Shown here piece by piece: positions 17,557 through 26,186 of a stretch of DNA of 64,000 bases. The DNA comes from CAZCAC01 sp964496575 (lineage in GTDB: Bacteria; Planctomycetota; UBA1135; GCA-002686595): NCBI GenBank assembly GCA_964496575.1, contig CAZCAC010000019.1, forward strand, positions 33,513 to 97,512. Reading direction: 5' to 3'. The notes below the pieces were generated by a model. The model saw only the letters and a list, made by a program, of their open reading frames with translations. It did no database searches and was not told the origin of the DNA. Position 1 is the first letter of the stretch, and the number at the start of each line of letters is the position of its first letter. Both the position numbers and the translations under genes were made by a program.

Positions 17557-20500
17557 CTACCAGGTGAGCTTGGGGAGCTTGCGAACCAGGATGTGAGTAT
17601 CCCGGTTGCACCCCGTGGGGCCCCAATAGTTGAAGTGGTAGGTGAACTGTCCGTAGCCACCGACCATCAGGTTGGGCTTCAGCCGGGTACGGGTAAGGCT
17701 GTTGTGTCCGCCCGCTCGGCGATTGCCTCGCAAGGGAGACTTGGGCACCGAGTAGGTCCGCTCGGGTGAGTGATAGACGATGCAGATACCGCGTGGGATT
17801 CGCGCGCTGACCGCGGCCCGGGTCACAACCACGCCGTGGTCGTTGTGAACCTCGACCCAGTCGTTGTCCACTACATCGACCTCCTCGGCATCCTTGGGGT
17901 TCATCCAGAACGGCTCGACTCCACGAGAGAGCGTGCACATCCGCTGGTTGTCCCCGTAGGTCGAGTGGATGTGCCACTTCCCGTGCGGGGTCAGGTAGTT
18001 CAGCATGATGGTCTTGCCTTCTTGCTTGCTGAACGTCAGGTCCGCGTACTCGGCCGGTCGGGGCTTCGGCTTGTAGGTGGGCAGGTGCTCGCCGTACTGG
18101 ATGTAGCCCGGGTGATCGAGGTAGAGGTGCTGGCGTCCGGTGAGCGTCCGCCAGGGAACCAGCTTCTCGCGATTGTAGGTGAACGGTGCGTAGGCTCGGC
18201 CCTTGGTGACCAGACCCGACCACATCGGGCTGTTGAGCAGCCGGTGAGGCCGAGTCTGCAGGTCCTGATACGTCGCCCGCGAGTCCCTCGTTCCCTCGGC
18301 CAGATCGGTCAGCTTCAGGCCGGTCTTCTTCTCCATGTTCTCATAGGAGCGATAGGCCAGCTCACCATTGGTCACCGAGGCGAAGCGCAGCACCGTGTTG
18401 GCCGCGTACTCCGCTTCCGCCAACGAAGGATGGGGTTCGTCATCGAAGTAGTGAACCGGGGAGTCGGTCAGCGCTTCGTCGTAGACGTCCTGCACGTGGT
18501 AGTGCGTGCCGTGTGCCCCGAGTCCGTTCTCGCGGACGTTCCGGCCGAAGGAGCAGAACTGGTCGTATAGTCTCGTGTAATCCCGCTCGACCACCTTGAG
18601 ACCGGGCATCGTCTTGCCGGGAATCGCTTCGATGTCGCCATCGATCCAGCTCCGCATGTCGGTCTGGGCGATCTCCCCCGGTGAGTCGTGTGCAAGTGGC
18701 ACCGCTACCAGGTCCTTCGTCTTGCCGGGCAGGTGCTTGGTCGCCATCTCGGAGAACTTCCTGGAGATGGCCTTGAAGATGTCCCAATCGCTCTTCGACT
18801 CCCAGCACGGCGGCACCGCCTCGGACAGCGGGTGGATGAAGGCGTGCATGTCCGTGGAGTTCAGGTCCGCCTTCTCGTACCAGGTCGCCGCCGGAAGGAT
18901 GATGTCGGAGTAGAGCGCCGAGGTATCCATCCGGAAGTTCAGGTCGACGACCAGGTCCATCTTCCCGGCGGCACCCTTCTCGGCCCACTCCACGTCACGG
19001 ACCGTGTCCTGGGCCGTCTCTTCGGCGATGCGATTGGTATGTGTGCCGAGGTAGTGGTGCAGGAAGTACTCGTGCCCCTTGGCGGAGGACATCAGGGCGT
19101 TGCCGCGCCAGATGAACCAGACCCGCGGCCAGCACTCCTCGGCGTCCGGTTTCTCGATGGCAAACTTCAGCTCTCGGCTCTTCAGCCGGTCCACGACGAA
19201 ATCGACCGGATCCTGCCCTGCGCTCTCGGCCTCGGTGACCAGGTCGATCGGGTTCCGGTCGAACTGGGGATAGAAGGGCAACCAGCCGCTGCGCACCGCC
19301 CGGATGTTCGTATCGATGGTGTGGCCGTCGACGATGTTGTCCTCCGGCTGGTCCTGCGGGACGGTGTGGTAGTCGCGGGAGCTTCGCTCGTAGCGCCACT
19401 GATCGCTGTGCACGTAGTGCCAGCTGGGACCGTTCGCCAGCCGGGAGGGGCCGTACCAGTCCTTGGCCAGCGCGACGCTGCCCCACGACTCTCCCGGCGC
19501 CAGTTTCTCCTGACCGACGTAGTGCGCCAGGCCTCCGCCGTTGGTGCCGATACAGCCACAGAGCACCATGGCGTGGATCGATGCGCGGTACATCAGGTTC
19601 GCGTGGTACCAGTGGTTGATCCCGGCACCGATGATCACGGTGCACTTGCCGCCGGTGGCCGCGGCGGTCGAGGCCCACTCTCGCGAGAAGCGGATCAGGG
19701 TGTCACGGGAGATCCCGGTGTAGCGCTCTGCCCAGGCGGGCGTGTAGACCGCATCGGTGTCGTAGTCCTCGGGGTACTCACCGTCCAGGCCGCGACCCAC
19801 GCCGTACTGAGCCATCAAGAGGTCGTAGACGGTGGCCACCTTGACCGGACCATCGGCGGTCTCGACGGTGCGCACCGGCACGCCGCGTAGGCGATCCTCG
19901 CATTCACCGAAGTCGTCGAACTTGACCTGTACGACGCTGTCGTTCTTCTCCAGGAAGGTGAGCTCGGCGTCGATCGGGCTTCCGTCCAGACCGTCCTCGG
20001 GCTTGAGGTTCCATTTGCCCTGCTCTTCGCCCCAGCGGTGACCCGAGCTGCCCATCGGCATCTTCACCCGATCGTCGCCCCGGTCCCATTGCAGGAACTT
20101 CCACTCGCCGTGTTGTTCTTGTGCGTACTTCTCGACGCGTCCGGCGCGCAGAAGCTGCCCCGCCTTCCAGCAACCGCCATCTTCGGTGAGCTCGACCAGG
20201 AAGGGGGAGTCGGAGAATTGGCGCACGTAGTCCAGGAAGAACTCGTTCTGCTGCTCGTGGTGGAACTCCTTCAGGATCACGTGATTGACCGCCATCCACC
20301 AGGCACCATCCTGGCCCGCATTGAGCGAGATCCACTCGTCCGCGTACTTGGCCACCTGGTTGAAGTCGGGAGCGAAGACCACCATCTTGGTCCCGTTCTG
20401 ACGCGCCTCCGCGGCGAAGTGCACGTCGGGCGTCCGCGTCATGTTCAGGTTCGACCCCATCACCGCCAGGAACTTGGCGTTGAACCAGTCTGCTGACTCG

Positions 20501-21180
20501 TTGACGTCGGTCTGCTCGCCCCAGGTCTCCGGGGAAGCGCTGGGCAGGTCGCAGTACCAGTCGTAGAAGGAGAGGTTCGCGCCTCCCATCAGCTGCAACA
20601 TTCGCGAACCGGCGGCGTAGCTGAGCATCGACATGGCGGGGATCGGCGAGAAGCCGGTGATGCGGTCCGGTCCGTGATCCTTGATGGTCTGGATCATCGA
20701 AGCGGAGATCAGCTCCAGCACCGTATCCCAGCTGGCCCGGCGCAGCCCGCCCTTGCCGCGAGCGCGCTGATAACGCGCGCGTTTCGCCGGATCGCTCATC
20801 AGCGAGCGCCAGGCATCGACCGGGTCGTCGTGTTCAGCCTTGGCGGTTTTCCACAGATCGAGCAGGGCACCGCGGATGTAGGGGTACTTGACCCGCAGCG
20901 GACTGTAGAGGTACCAGGAGTAGGAGATCCCACGCTGACAACCTCGGGGCTCGTAAGGCGGAAGCTCAGCGACGAGGCGCGGGTAATCGAGCGCCTGCAT
21001 CTCCCAGGCGACGATCCCGTCCTTGACGTGGATGTTCCACGAACAGGAGCCGGTGCAGTTCACGCCGTGCGTGCTTCGCACCACACGGTCGTGTTGCCAG
21101 CGGTTCCTGTAGAACTCCTCCCAGGAACGAGTCATGGGACTGACCTGGTCGAGGATGTAGGGATTCTTGCCGTTGTTCAT
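17557..21180 (-). CDS. narG: Respiratory nitrate reductase alpha subunit (Mo-bis-MGD)
   Basis: The 1207-residue catalytic subunit reduces nitrate to nitrite. The FS0 cluster motif with its His ligand is THGVNCTGSCSWNIHVKDG (about residue 37), followed by the distal Cys in EPRGCQRG. The Mo-ligating Asp lies in YCDLPSASPETWGEQTDVNES (about 210). The C-terminal MGD-binding domain includes GKWHIHSTYGDN and FHFNYWGPTG-like YHFNYWGPTGCNRDTH. No Tat or Sec signal is present, so I infer the usual cytoplasm-facing enzyme rather than the outward-facing archaeal form. It starts 3 bases after the cytochrome c gene stop. The order cytochrome c-narG-H-J-I-K is the same as Thermus narCGHJIK. Confidence 0.96.
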   Translation of the reverse strand: MNNGKNPYILDQVSPMTRSWEEFYRNRWQHDRVVRSTHGVNCTGSCSWNIHVKDGIVAWEMQALDYPRLVAELPPYEPRGCQRGISYSWYLYSPLRVKYPYIRGALLDLWKTAKAEHDDPVDAWRSLMSDPAKRARYQRARGKGGLRRASWDTVLELISASMIQTIKDHGPDRITGFSPIPAMSMLSYAAGSRMLQLMGGANLSFYDWYCDLPSASPETWGEQTDVNESADWFNAKFLAVMGSNLNMTRTPDVHFAAEARQNGTKMVVFAPDFNQVAKYADEWISLNAGQDGAWWMAVNHVILKEFHHEQQNEFFLDYVRQFSDSPFLVELTEDGGCWKAGQLLRAGRVEKYAQEQHGEWKFLQWDRGDDRVKMPMGSSGHRWGEEQGKWNLKPEDGLDGSPIDAELTFLEKNDSVVQVKFDDFGECEDRLRGVPVRTVETADGPVKVATVYDLLMAQYGVGRGLDGEYPEDYDTDAVYTPAWAERYTGISRDTLIRFSREWASTAAATGGKCTVIIGAGINHWYHANLMYRASIHAMVLCGCIGTNGGGLAHYVGQEKLAPGESWGSVALAKDWYGPSRLANGPSWHYVHSDQWRYERSSRDYHTVPQDQPEDNIVDGHTIDTNIRAVRSGWLPFYPQFDRNPIDLVTEAESAGQDPVDFVVDRLKSRELKFAIEKPDAEECWPRVWFIWRGNALMSSAKGHEYFLHHYLGTHTNRIAEETAQDTVRDVEWAEKGAAGKMDLVVDLNFRMDTSALYSDIILPAATWYEKADLNSTDMHAFIHPLSEAVPPCWESKSDWDIFKAISRKFSEMATKHLPGKTKDLVAVPLAHDSPGEIAQTDMRSWIDGDIEAIPGKTMPGLKVVERDYTRLYDQFCSFGRNVRENGLGAHGTHYHVQDVYDEALTDSPVHYFDDEPHPSLAEAEYAANTVLRFASVTNGELAYRSYENMEKKTGLKLTDLAEGTRDSRATYQDLQTRPHRLLNSPMWSGLVTKGRAYAPFTYNREKLVPWRTLTGRQHLYLDHPGYIQYGEHLPTYKPKPRPAEYADLTFSKQEGKTIMLNYLTPHGKWHIHSTYGDNQRMCTLSRGVEPFWMNPKDAEEVDVVDNDWVEVHNDHGVVVTRAAVSARIPRGICIVYHSPERTYSVPKSPLRGNRRAGGHNSLTRTRLKPNLMVGGYGQFTYHFNYWGPTGCNRDTHILVRKLPKLTW

Positions 21181-21183
21181 GGC

Positions 21184-22050
21184 TCAGTGATTGGCAACCA
21201 GGGGGCGGCGGACCGCACGAAAGCGACCTCTCCAGATGAGATCGGCGATGATCAGCAGAAGCGCGGCGAGGCCGATCCCGGCCAGCACGAACTCCAGCGT
21301 GGAGCTCTCGGCTTCCTGCTCGCCGCTCTCCGCGGCGTCCTTCAGGAAGGCGAGCAGGGCGAGGATCTCCTCGGACTCGAGGTTCTTGTTCTTGAAGACC
21401 GGACGCATCGGCAGGACCGGCGGCGCGGAAAGCCAGGCGCCGAGCACCTTGCGTCCTTCCAGACGCGCAAACGCGGCGGTCAGGTCGGGCCCCAGGCGGC
21501 CCCCACCGAAGCCGGCGAGGCCTTCCACGGTGTGACAGGAGACGCACGCGGGTGCGCCCTCGGCGAAGCTCTTCGTGCCCAGGAAGTACTCGCGACCGTC
21601 GGCGATGTCCTTCTCCGTCAGGGCCCGGTCGCTCAGCTGCAGGCCGATGAAGCGTGACTTCTCCAGGGTCGACTCGTAGTCGATCAGGTCGATCAGCTTG
21701 CCAGCCAGCTCGTCGTCCATACCGACGATGGTGGTCATCACCGTCCGGCCACCCGCCTCCTGGAAGAGCTCCACGGCGCGTGGATCGCCGCTCTCGATCA
21801 TCCCCTCCGGGTCCTTGATGAAGCGGATCAGCCAGTCCCTCTCATCGATCTGAGAGACGTTCTTCAGGTCGGGGCCGGTGAGCACGCCGCCGCCGATGGT
21901 GTGACAGCTGGCGCACTCCTGGGCGAAGAACTCGATCGTGTCCTCTGCCGGGGGATCGAGCTCCGGCGGGTCCTGGGACGCCTGGAGCGGCAGCCCGACG
22001 AGGACGGGAAGCGTGAGCAGTGAGACTAGCAGTCGCTTGGTCGCAGGCAC
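21184..22050 (-). CDS. Dihaem cytochrome c, first gene of the nar-act-dsr operon (NarC-like position)
   Basis: GTG 22048-22050 is the likely start because AAAGGAGG lies about 8 bases before it and a hydrophobic signal segment (KRLLVSLLTLPVLVGLPLQA) follows directly. The 288-residue protein has two haem motifs, CASCH (about 47) and CVSCH (about 168). It ends in a membrane anchor (FVLAGIGLAALLLIIADLIW) and a short basic tail. It is therefore a periplasmic membrane-anchored dihaem cytochrome. In Thermus a dihaem cytochrome c (NarC) heads the nar operon and is needed for nitrate reductase function; a similar role is inferred from position. It could also accept electrons from Alternative Complex III encoded in the same run. 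Confidence 0.82.
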   Translation of the reverse strand: MPATKRLLVSLLTLPVLVGLPLQASQDPPELDPPAEDTIEFFAQECASCHTIGGGVLTGPDLKNVSQIDERDWLIRFIKDPEGMIESGDPRAVELFQEAGGRTVMTTIVGMDDELAGKLIDLIDYESTLEKSRFIGLQLSDRALTEKDIADGREYFLGTKSFAEGAPACVSCHTVEGLAGFGGGRLGPDLTAAFARLEGRKVLGAWLSAPPVLPMRPVFKNKNLESEEILALLAFLKDAAESGEQEAESSTLEFVLAGIGLAALLLIIADLIWRGRFRAVRRPLVANH

Positions 22051-22068
22051 GGGAGGGACCTCCTTTGG
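22048..22068 (-). promoter_or_regulatory. Ribosome-binding site and GTG start of the operon's first gene
   Basis: Reading the minus strand, AAAGGAGG stands about 8 bases before GTG (22048-22050). This decides the start of the cytochrome c gene against an in-frame ATG 78 bases upstream, which would fall before the sigma-54 promoter. Confidence 0.7.
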
Positions 22069-22083
22069 GTGTACCCGTCTCGT

Positions 22084-22097
22084 GCAAGAGCTGTGCC
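22084..22097 (-). promoter_or_regulatory. Sigma-54 (-24/-12) promoter for the nar-act-dsr operon
   Basis: On the minus strand the sequence GGCACAGCTCTTGC has the invariant GG and GC separated by exactly ten bases. It also has the favoured GGCAC and TTGC halves of the consensus TGGCAC-N5-TTGC. The expected transcription start, about 12 bases downstream, falls at about 22072, which leaves a short leader holding the AAAGGAGG site of the first gene. The adjacent gene encodes an NtrC-family activator, the type needed by sigma-54. Seen directly in sequence; activity is inferred. Confidence 0.75.
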
Positions 22098-22190
22098 GAG
22101 GCACGCCGAGCTTCGCGACAGGCAACACAAACCACCGTCACGACGGGGTTTCCCGCGCGTCTCGAGCTCGACGTGGCTCGGCCGAGCGCT

Positions 22191-22206
22191 CCGAGTGCAT
22201 ACTCGG
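22191..22206. promoter_or_regulatory. Candidate upstream activator site (perfect inverted repeat)
   Basis: CCGAGT-GCAT-ACTCGG is a 6-bp perfect inverted repeat around a GCAT centre. It lies about 125 bp upstream of the predicted start of transcription, where NtrC-type activators normally bind. Two ATGC/GCAT-centred inverted repeats also precede the second sigma-54 promoter (26893-26904 and 26937-26948). Binding by the neighbouring regulator is an inference. Confidence 0.4.
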
Positions 22207-22239
22207 CTAAGCAGCCCGACCGACGCTGTATGCGGTGCT

Positions 22240-23646
22240 CTACTCGTTCAGGAAGCGGCTCCGATCGATGTCCAGCTGGCGCATGATCCGCTGGAATGCG
22301 GCCCGCGTGAGTCCACACCGTTGCGCCGCGTGAGACACGTTGCCCCCCACCGCCTCGAGAGCCCGCTGGACGAATTCCCGCTGAAAACGCTCGATTGCGC
22401 GCTGCTTGCTCTCGTCGTACTGGGGCGATTCCTCGGCCTCGGGAGTATTCCACGGCGAAGTGGTCAGCCCCAGATGATGCGGCCGAATCCGGCCGTCGAG
22501 GCTAACGATCACTGCGCGCTGGATGGCGTTCTGGAGCTCGCGTACGTTTCCCTGCCAGTCGTGGCCCAGCAACGCATCCAGCGCCCCCTGAGTCAGCCTC
22601 GGCTGGATGGCGTCGGGGCCCAGGCAATCGCGGGAAGCCCGAGCCAGGAACTTCATCGCCAGCGGCTCGATGTCGCCGGGTCGTTCGCGCAAGGGCGGGA
22701 CGTGCACTCGCACCACGCCCAGCCGGTAGAAGAGATCCTCGCGGAACTCATCCTTGCGGACCATCGCCTCCAGGTCACGGTTCGTGGCGGCGACCAGCCG
22801 GAATTCCACCGATACGTCGCGGGAGGCCCCGACGGGGCGGATCTGCTTCTCCTGGAGGACGCGGAGGATCTTCCCCTGGAAGGACTTCGACATCGAGGAG
22901 ACCTCGTCGAGGAAGACCGTCCCCCCTTCAGCCTCGCGGAAGATCCCCTTTCGATCGCGATCCGCCCCGGTGAACGAGCCGCGCACGTGGCCGAAGAGCT
23001 CCGACTCGAGCAGGGTGTCCGACAGGGCCGCGGCGTTGACCGCCAGGAACGGTTTGGAGGCAACGGCGCTGCGCTCGTGAATGGCGCAAGCGATGACGTC
23101 CTTGCCGCACCCGCTCTCCCCCTCGATCAGGACCGGCACCGGGCTCTTCGCCACGCGAGTGACGAGTTCCATGACCCGCTGCATCACCGGATCTCGGGAA
23201 ACCAATCCCGCCCCCCGATCGCAACCATGCTCCACCTTTCGGCGAGCGAGGATCTGCCGGCCGATCCGGCTGACCAGGTTCAGCACTTCCTGGTTGTCGA
23301 ACGGCTTGGTCATGAAGTGCGCGGCGCCTCCGTGCAGGCACGAAACGGCACCCTGGATCGTGCCGAAGCCGGTGAGGACCACGACCTCCACCGCGGGCAT
23401 GCGCTCCTTGATCGCCGCGAGCAGCTCGGTCCCCGACATCTTCGGCATCATCAGGTCGGTGAGCACGATATCGATCGCGTTGCTCTCCGCCTTCCGCAAC
23501 CCTTCTTCTCCATCCGCGGCCACGGAGACGTCCGCTCCCAGGCCGGAGATCAGCTTGCGTAGACCGAAACGGATGTCCGCCTCATCGTCGACGACGAGCA
23601 CCTCGAGGCCGGATAGATCCGCGCACTCTCCGCCGACGGGTTTCAA
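22240..23646 (-). CDS. NtrC-family sigma-54-dependent response regulator
   Basis: The 468-residue protein has three domains. A receiver (about 15-130) has phospho-acceptor Asp in IVLTDLMMPKMSG. An AAA+ domain (about 145-385) has Walker A GESGCGKD, Walker B GGTVFLDEVSS, and a sigma-54 contact loop reading GSFTGA rather than the usual GAFTGA. A Fis-type helix-turn-helix ends it (NVSHAAQRCGLTRAAFQRI). It starts at 23646, overlapping the kinase stop by 4 bases. It would activate sigma-54 promoters when phosphorylated by the kinase. The promoter at 22084-22097, just past its own stop, is the nearest target, and 27016-27030 is a second candidate. Confidence 0.95.
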   Translation of the reverse strand: MKPVGGECADLSGLEVLVVDDEADIRFGLRKLISGLGADVSVAADGEEGLRKAESNAIDIVLTDLMMPKMSGTELLAAIKERMPAVEVVVLTGFGTIQGAVSCLHGGAAHFMTKPFDNQEVLNLVSRIGRQILARRKVEHGCDRGAGLVSRDPVMQRVMELVTRVAKSPVPVLIEGESGCGKDVIACAIHERSAVASKPFLAVNAAALSDTLLESELFGHVRGSFTGADRDRKGIFREAEGGTVFLDEVSSMSKSFQGKILRVLQEKQIRPVGASRDVSVEFRLVAATNRDLEAMVRKDEFREDLFYRLGVVRVHVPPLRERPGDIEPLAMKFLARASRDCLGPDAIQPRLTQGALDALLGHDWQGNVRELQNAIQRAVIVSLDGRIRPHHLGLTTSPWNTPEAEESPQYDESKQRAIERFQREFVQRALEAVGGNVSHAAQRCGLTRAAFQRIMRQLDIDRSRFLNE

Positions 23647-25898
23647 GCCTCGCCCTCCTGGTGGATTCTCAGTCGCACGCTGAACACCGTCCCATGCTCA
23701 TCGGTCCTGGTCAATTCCAGACGTCCCCCCTGCATCTCGGCGATCCGGCGCGAGGTGGGCAATCCCAGCCCTGTGCCCTCGCCTCGGGGTTTGGTGGTGA
23801 AGAAGGGGCGGAAGATCTGGGCGCGAACGTCCGGGGGAATTCCAGGGCCGTCGTCGGCGATCTCGACCGTGACCGCACCGTCTTCGACGGCGACGGCCAC
23901 CCGAACCACGCCTCCTTTCGGACCGATCGCCTGGATCGCATTGACGATCAGGTTGACGAAGATCTGCCGGATCTGCACCTCGTCACCGACGACCTCCACC
24001 GGCTCGTCGGGAGCGTCGAGCTCCAGACTGACCGAGACTCGCTCGCGCAGCGGCCGGAGGAAGATCGACACGTCCTCGAGCAGGGCGCCAATGTCCGCCG
24101 AAACCACTTCCGGCGTGGTATCCGTGGCGTAGTCGAGCAAATCGCGAATCGTCCGCTTGCAGGTCTCCACGTTGCGCTGGATCACCTCCGAGCTCTCCAG
24201 GAGCTCTGGCGCGCTGACCAGCTCGTCGGCCAGCATCTGGTTGTACATGCTGATCGCCGCCAGCGGGTTGTTCAACTCGTGCGCCATCACCGCCGCCACC
24301 TCGCCCAGCACCGCCAGGCGCTCCTGGTGGATCTGCTGCTCGTCCTGGTTGATCCGATCCGTCATGTCGCGGCTCACCAGCACCCGCCCCGACCGATCGG
24401 ATGATTTCGAGACCAGGCGTGTGGTGTGGATCTCGTAGACTCCCCCCCTGATCTCCAGGGTGCACGATCGGGGCGGAGCGGTCGGATCGAAGACGCAGGC
24501 CATGCAGTTGCGCTCCGATTCCACGTGACGGTCGCAGTTGTGGTGGGAGGTGACCTGCGGGATCTCGGACCGGAACTGGTCGAGCAACGGACGCGCGGCC
24601 TGATTGTGCACCACCGGCTGGCCGTGGCCGTCGAGCACGATCAGGCCGTCGCGCATCGACGAGATCACCGCGAAGAGCCGATCCCGTTCGAAGCCCAGCT
24701 CCCGCTGCCGTTCGCGCAGGTCCTCCGCGGTGTGCTCCAGCTTGCCGGTCCGCTCCTCGATCGCTTCGGCCATCATGTTGAAGGAATGCCCCAGCTCTCC
24801 GATCTCATCCGTGGAGTCCACCTCGACACGCGCCCGGAAATCGCCGTCCTTGATACACCTCGCCGCGGCGGCGAGCTCCAGCAGGGGGCGCGCCAGGAAG
24901 CGCATGGGGAAGTACAGGAGTACGCTGGCGATGGCGGTGAGGATGATGCCGAAAGCGATGAAGCGACTCTGCAAGCCGCTGATCGCCGCGAGGGCGCTCT
25001 GCGTGACCAGGTCGACCTGTACCCTCCAGCCGTTGGTCGGGATCGGCAGGGAGCGCGAGCGAATCTCCGTCCCGCGGGGCGTGAACGCCCGCTCCACCTG
25101 GTCGCCCTCGTCGGCGGAGCTGAGCTCCAGCCCGTAGCCGGAGAGGACCAGCGGCGATTCGGGACTCGGCCCCCCCGGAGATGTCAGCGAGCTGTCGAGG
25201 CGCAGGTGAGATTCGGCTCGGTCGATCAGCTGGAGGGTCACGCGCCCTTCCTCACCCTCGACATCCGAACCGGCGAAGCGCAGCGCCCGGACGATCCAGA
25301 CCCCCGGGTGCACCCACGATACGAGGTGTCCCAGTCGCTCTCCGCCGGTCACGCTGAGGAGTGGAGTGCCGATCGCCAGACGGGGCAGCCCCCCCGGCTC
25401 GGTCGATGGAACGAGGCCGCTGAACCAGGCCTTCCCGGAGAGCGCACCGTCCCGGAATTCGGCCAGGATCTCCGCCGGGGGAGGCTGCACCGCGGCCAGC
25501 ACCAGCTCTCCTTCCTCCGAGATCAGGCTCAGGTCGAGAAAGGCGGTCTCCAGGGGGATCTTGTTGGTCCGCAAATGATCGACCAGCTTCCGGCGCAGCT
25601 CCGCCGCCTCCTCCGGCGGCGGGTCGAAGAGCAGATCTCGCGTGTGCTCGCGGATCTTGCCGTCGGACGCGAAATCCTCGGTGCGCCGCGTCAGCATCTG
25701 TAGCTGCCCCTCGAGAGCGATCGCGCAGACCCCCGACTGATAGTCGAGCCGGGCGTTGATCTCCTTCTCCAGGGCGGACTTTGCCGTGCCCAACACGAGG
25801 TATCCGCCCACCCCGAACGCCAGCAGGCAGACGCTGACGAAGGTCAGGGCGAGCTTGAGTCGAACCGGAACCCAGTGGAGGGGGTCGCGCAGTGCCAT
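23643..25898 (-). CDS. Membrane sensor histidine kinase with Cys-rich PAS domain
   Basis: From ATG 25896-25898 the protein has 751 residues. Domain order is: transmembrane helix (about 12-35), large periplasmic sensor region, second transmembrane helix (about 310-330), HAMP (about 335-385), PAS (about 415-520), HisKA with phospho-His in VMAHELNNPLAAI (about 540), and HATPase with N box NLIVNAIQAIG, DDGPGIP and GTGLGL. The PAS contains an unusual cysteine set (HHNCDRHVE, NCMACVFD, RSC), plausible for metal or redox sensing. It is translationally coupled to the response regulator. No start has a strong ribosome site; ATG 25928 has AGGAG but too close. The signal could be nitrate, quinone redox or oxygen; sequence does not decide. 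Confidence 0.93.
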   Translation of the reverse strand: MALRDPLHWVPVRLKLALTFVSVCLLAFGVGGYLVLGTAKSALEKEINARLDYQSGVCAIALEGQLQMLTRRTEDFASDGKIREHTRDLLFDPPPEEAAELRRKLVDHLRTNKIPLETAFLDLSLISEEGELVLAAVQPPPAEILAEFRDGALSGKAWFSGLVPSTEPGGLPRLAIGTPLLSVTGGERLGHLVSWVHPGVWIVRALRFAGSDVEGEEGRVTLQLIDRAESHLRLDSSLTSPGGPSPESPLVLSGYGLELSSADEGDQVERAFTPRGTEIRSRSLPIPTNGWRVQVDLVTQSALAAISGLQSRFIAFGIILTAIASVLLYFPMRFLARPLLELAAAARCIKDGDFRARVEVDSTDEIGELGHSFNMMAEAIEERTGKLEHTAEDLRERQRELGFERDRLFAVISSMRDGLIVLDGHGQPVVHNQAARPLLDQFRSEIPQVTSHHNCDRHVESERNCMACVFDPTAPPRSCTLEIRGGVYEIHTTRLVSKSSDRSGRVLVSRDMTDRINQDEQQIHQERLAVLGEVAAVMAHELNNPLAAISMYNQMLADELVSAPELLESSEVIQRNVETCKRTIRDLLDYATDTTPEVVSADIGALLEDVSIFLRPLRERVSVSLELDAPDEPVEVVGDEVQIRQIFVNLIVNAIQAIGPKGGVVRVAVAVEDGAVTVEIADDGPGIPPDVRAQIFRPFFTTKPRGEGTGLGLPTSRRIAEMQGGRLELTRTDEHGTVFSVRLRIHQEGEA

Positions 25899-26051
25899 GG
25901 AAACAGGAGAAGGCCAGGGGAAACGCATTCTCCTCTGGCGAGAATGGCAGCGCAAGGGATGCGGCGGTCGGCGGTGGGCGCCGACCGACGAGGGCGGGGC
26001 GAGGCCTCGGTATCCGGCTCGACATCGTTTTCGACCGGCCCGAGGTTGATC

Positions 26052-26066
26052 TGGCTCCGCCCCTGC
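26052..26066 (+). promoter_or_regulatory. Weak sigma-54-like site upstream of the hemerythrin gene
   Basis: TGGCTCCGCCCCTGC has GG-N10-GC spacing and the TGGC half but lacks the TTGC half. It lies about 120 bp before the hemerythrin GTG. It is weaker than the other two sigma-54 sites in the window and is listed because the gene may belong to the same regulon. Confidence 0.25.
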
Positions 26067-26186
26067 GCTGGAATATGAGACCAGCAGGTCTCCACAGCAT
26101 CGACGGGGGCCGGTTTCTGCCCCCCCTCGGAGTGGGGAACAGCCCCGCCCCCGCGGTTACCAAGACGACGTGCACGGAGGTCGCAA

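Noticed and set aside
26101..26125. Second sigma-54-like site (GGGGCCGGTTTCTGC) before the hemerythrin gene
   Set aside because: It has only the spacing; both conserved halves are poor, and such matches occur by chance in GC-rich DNA.
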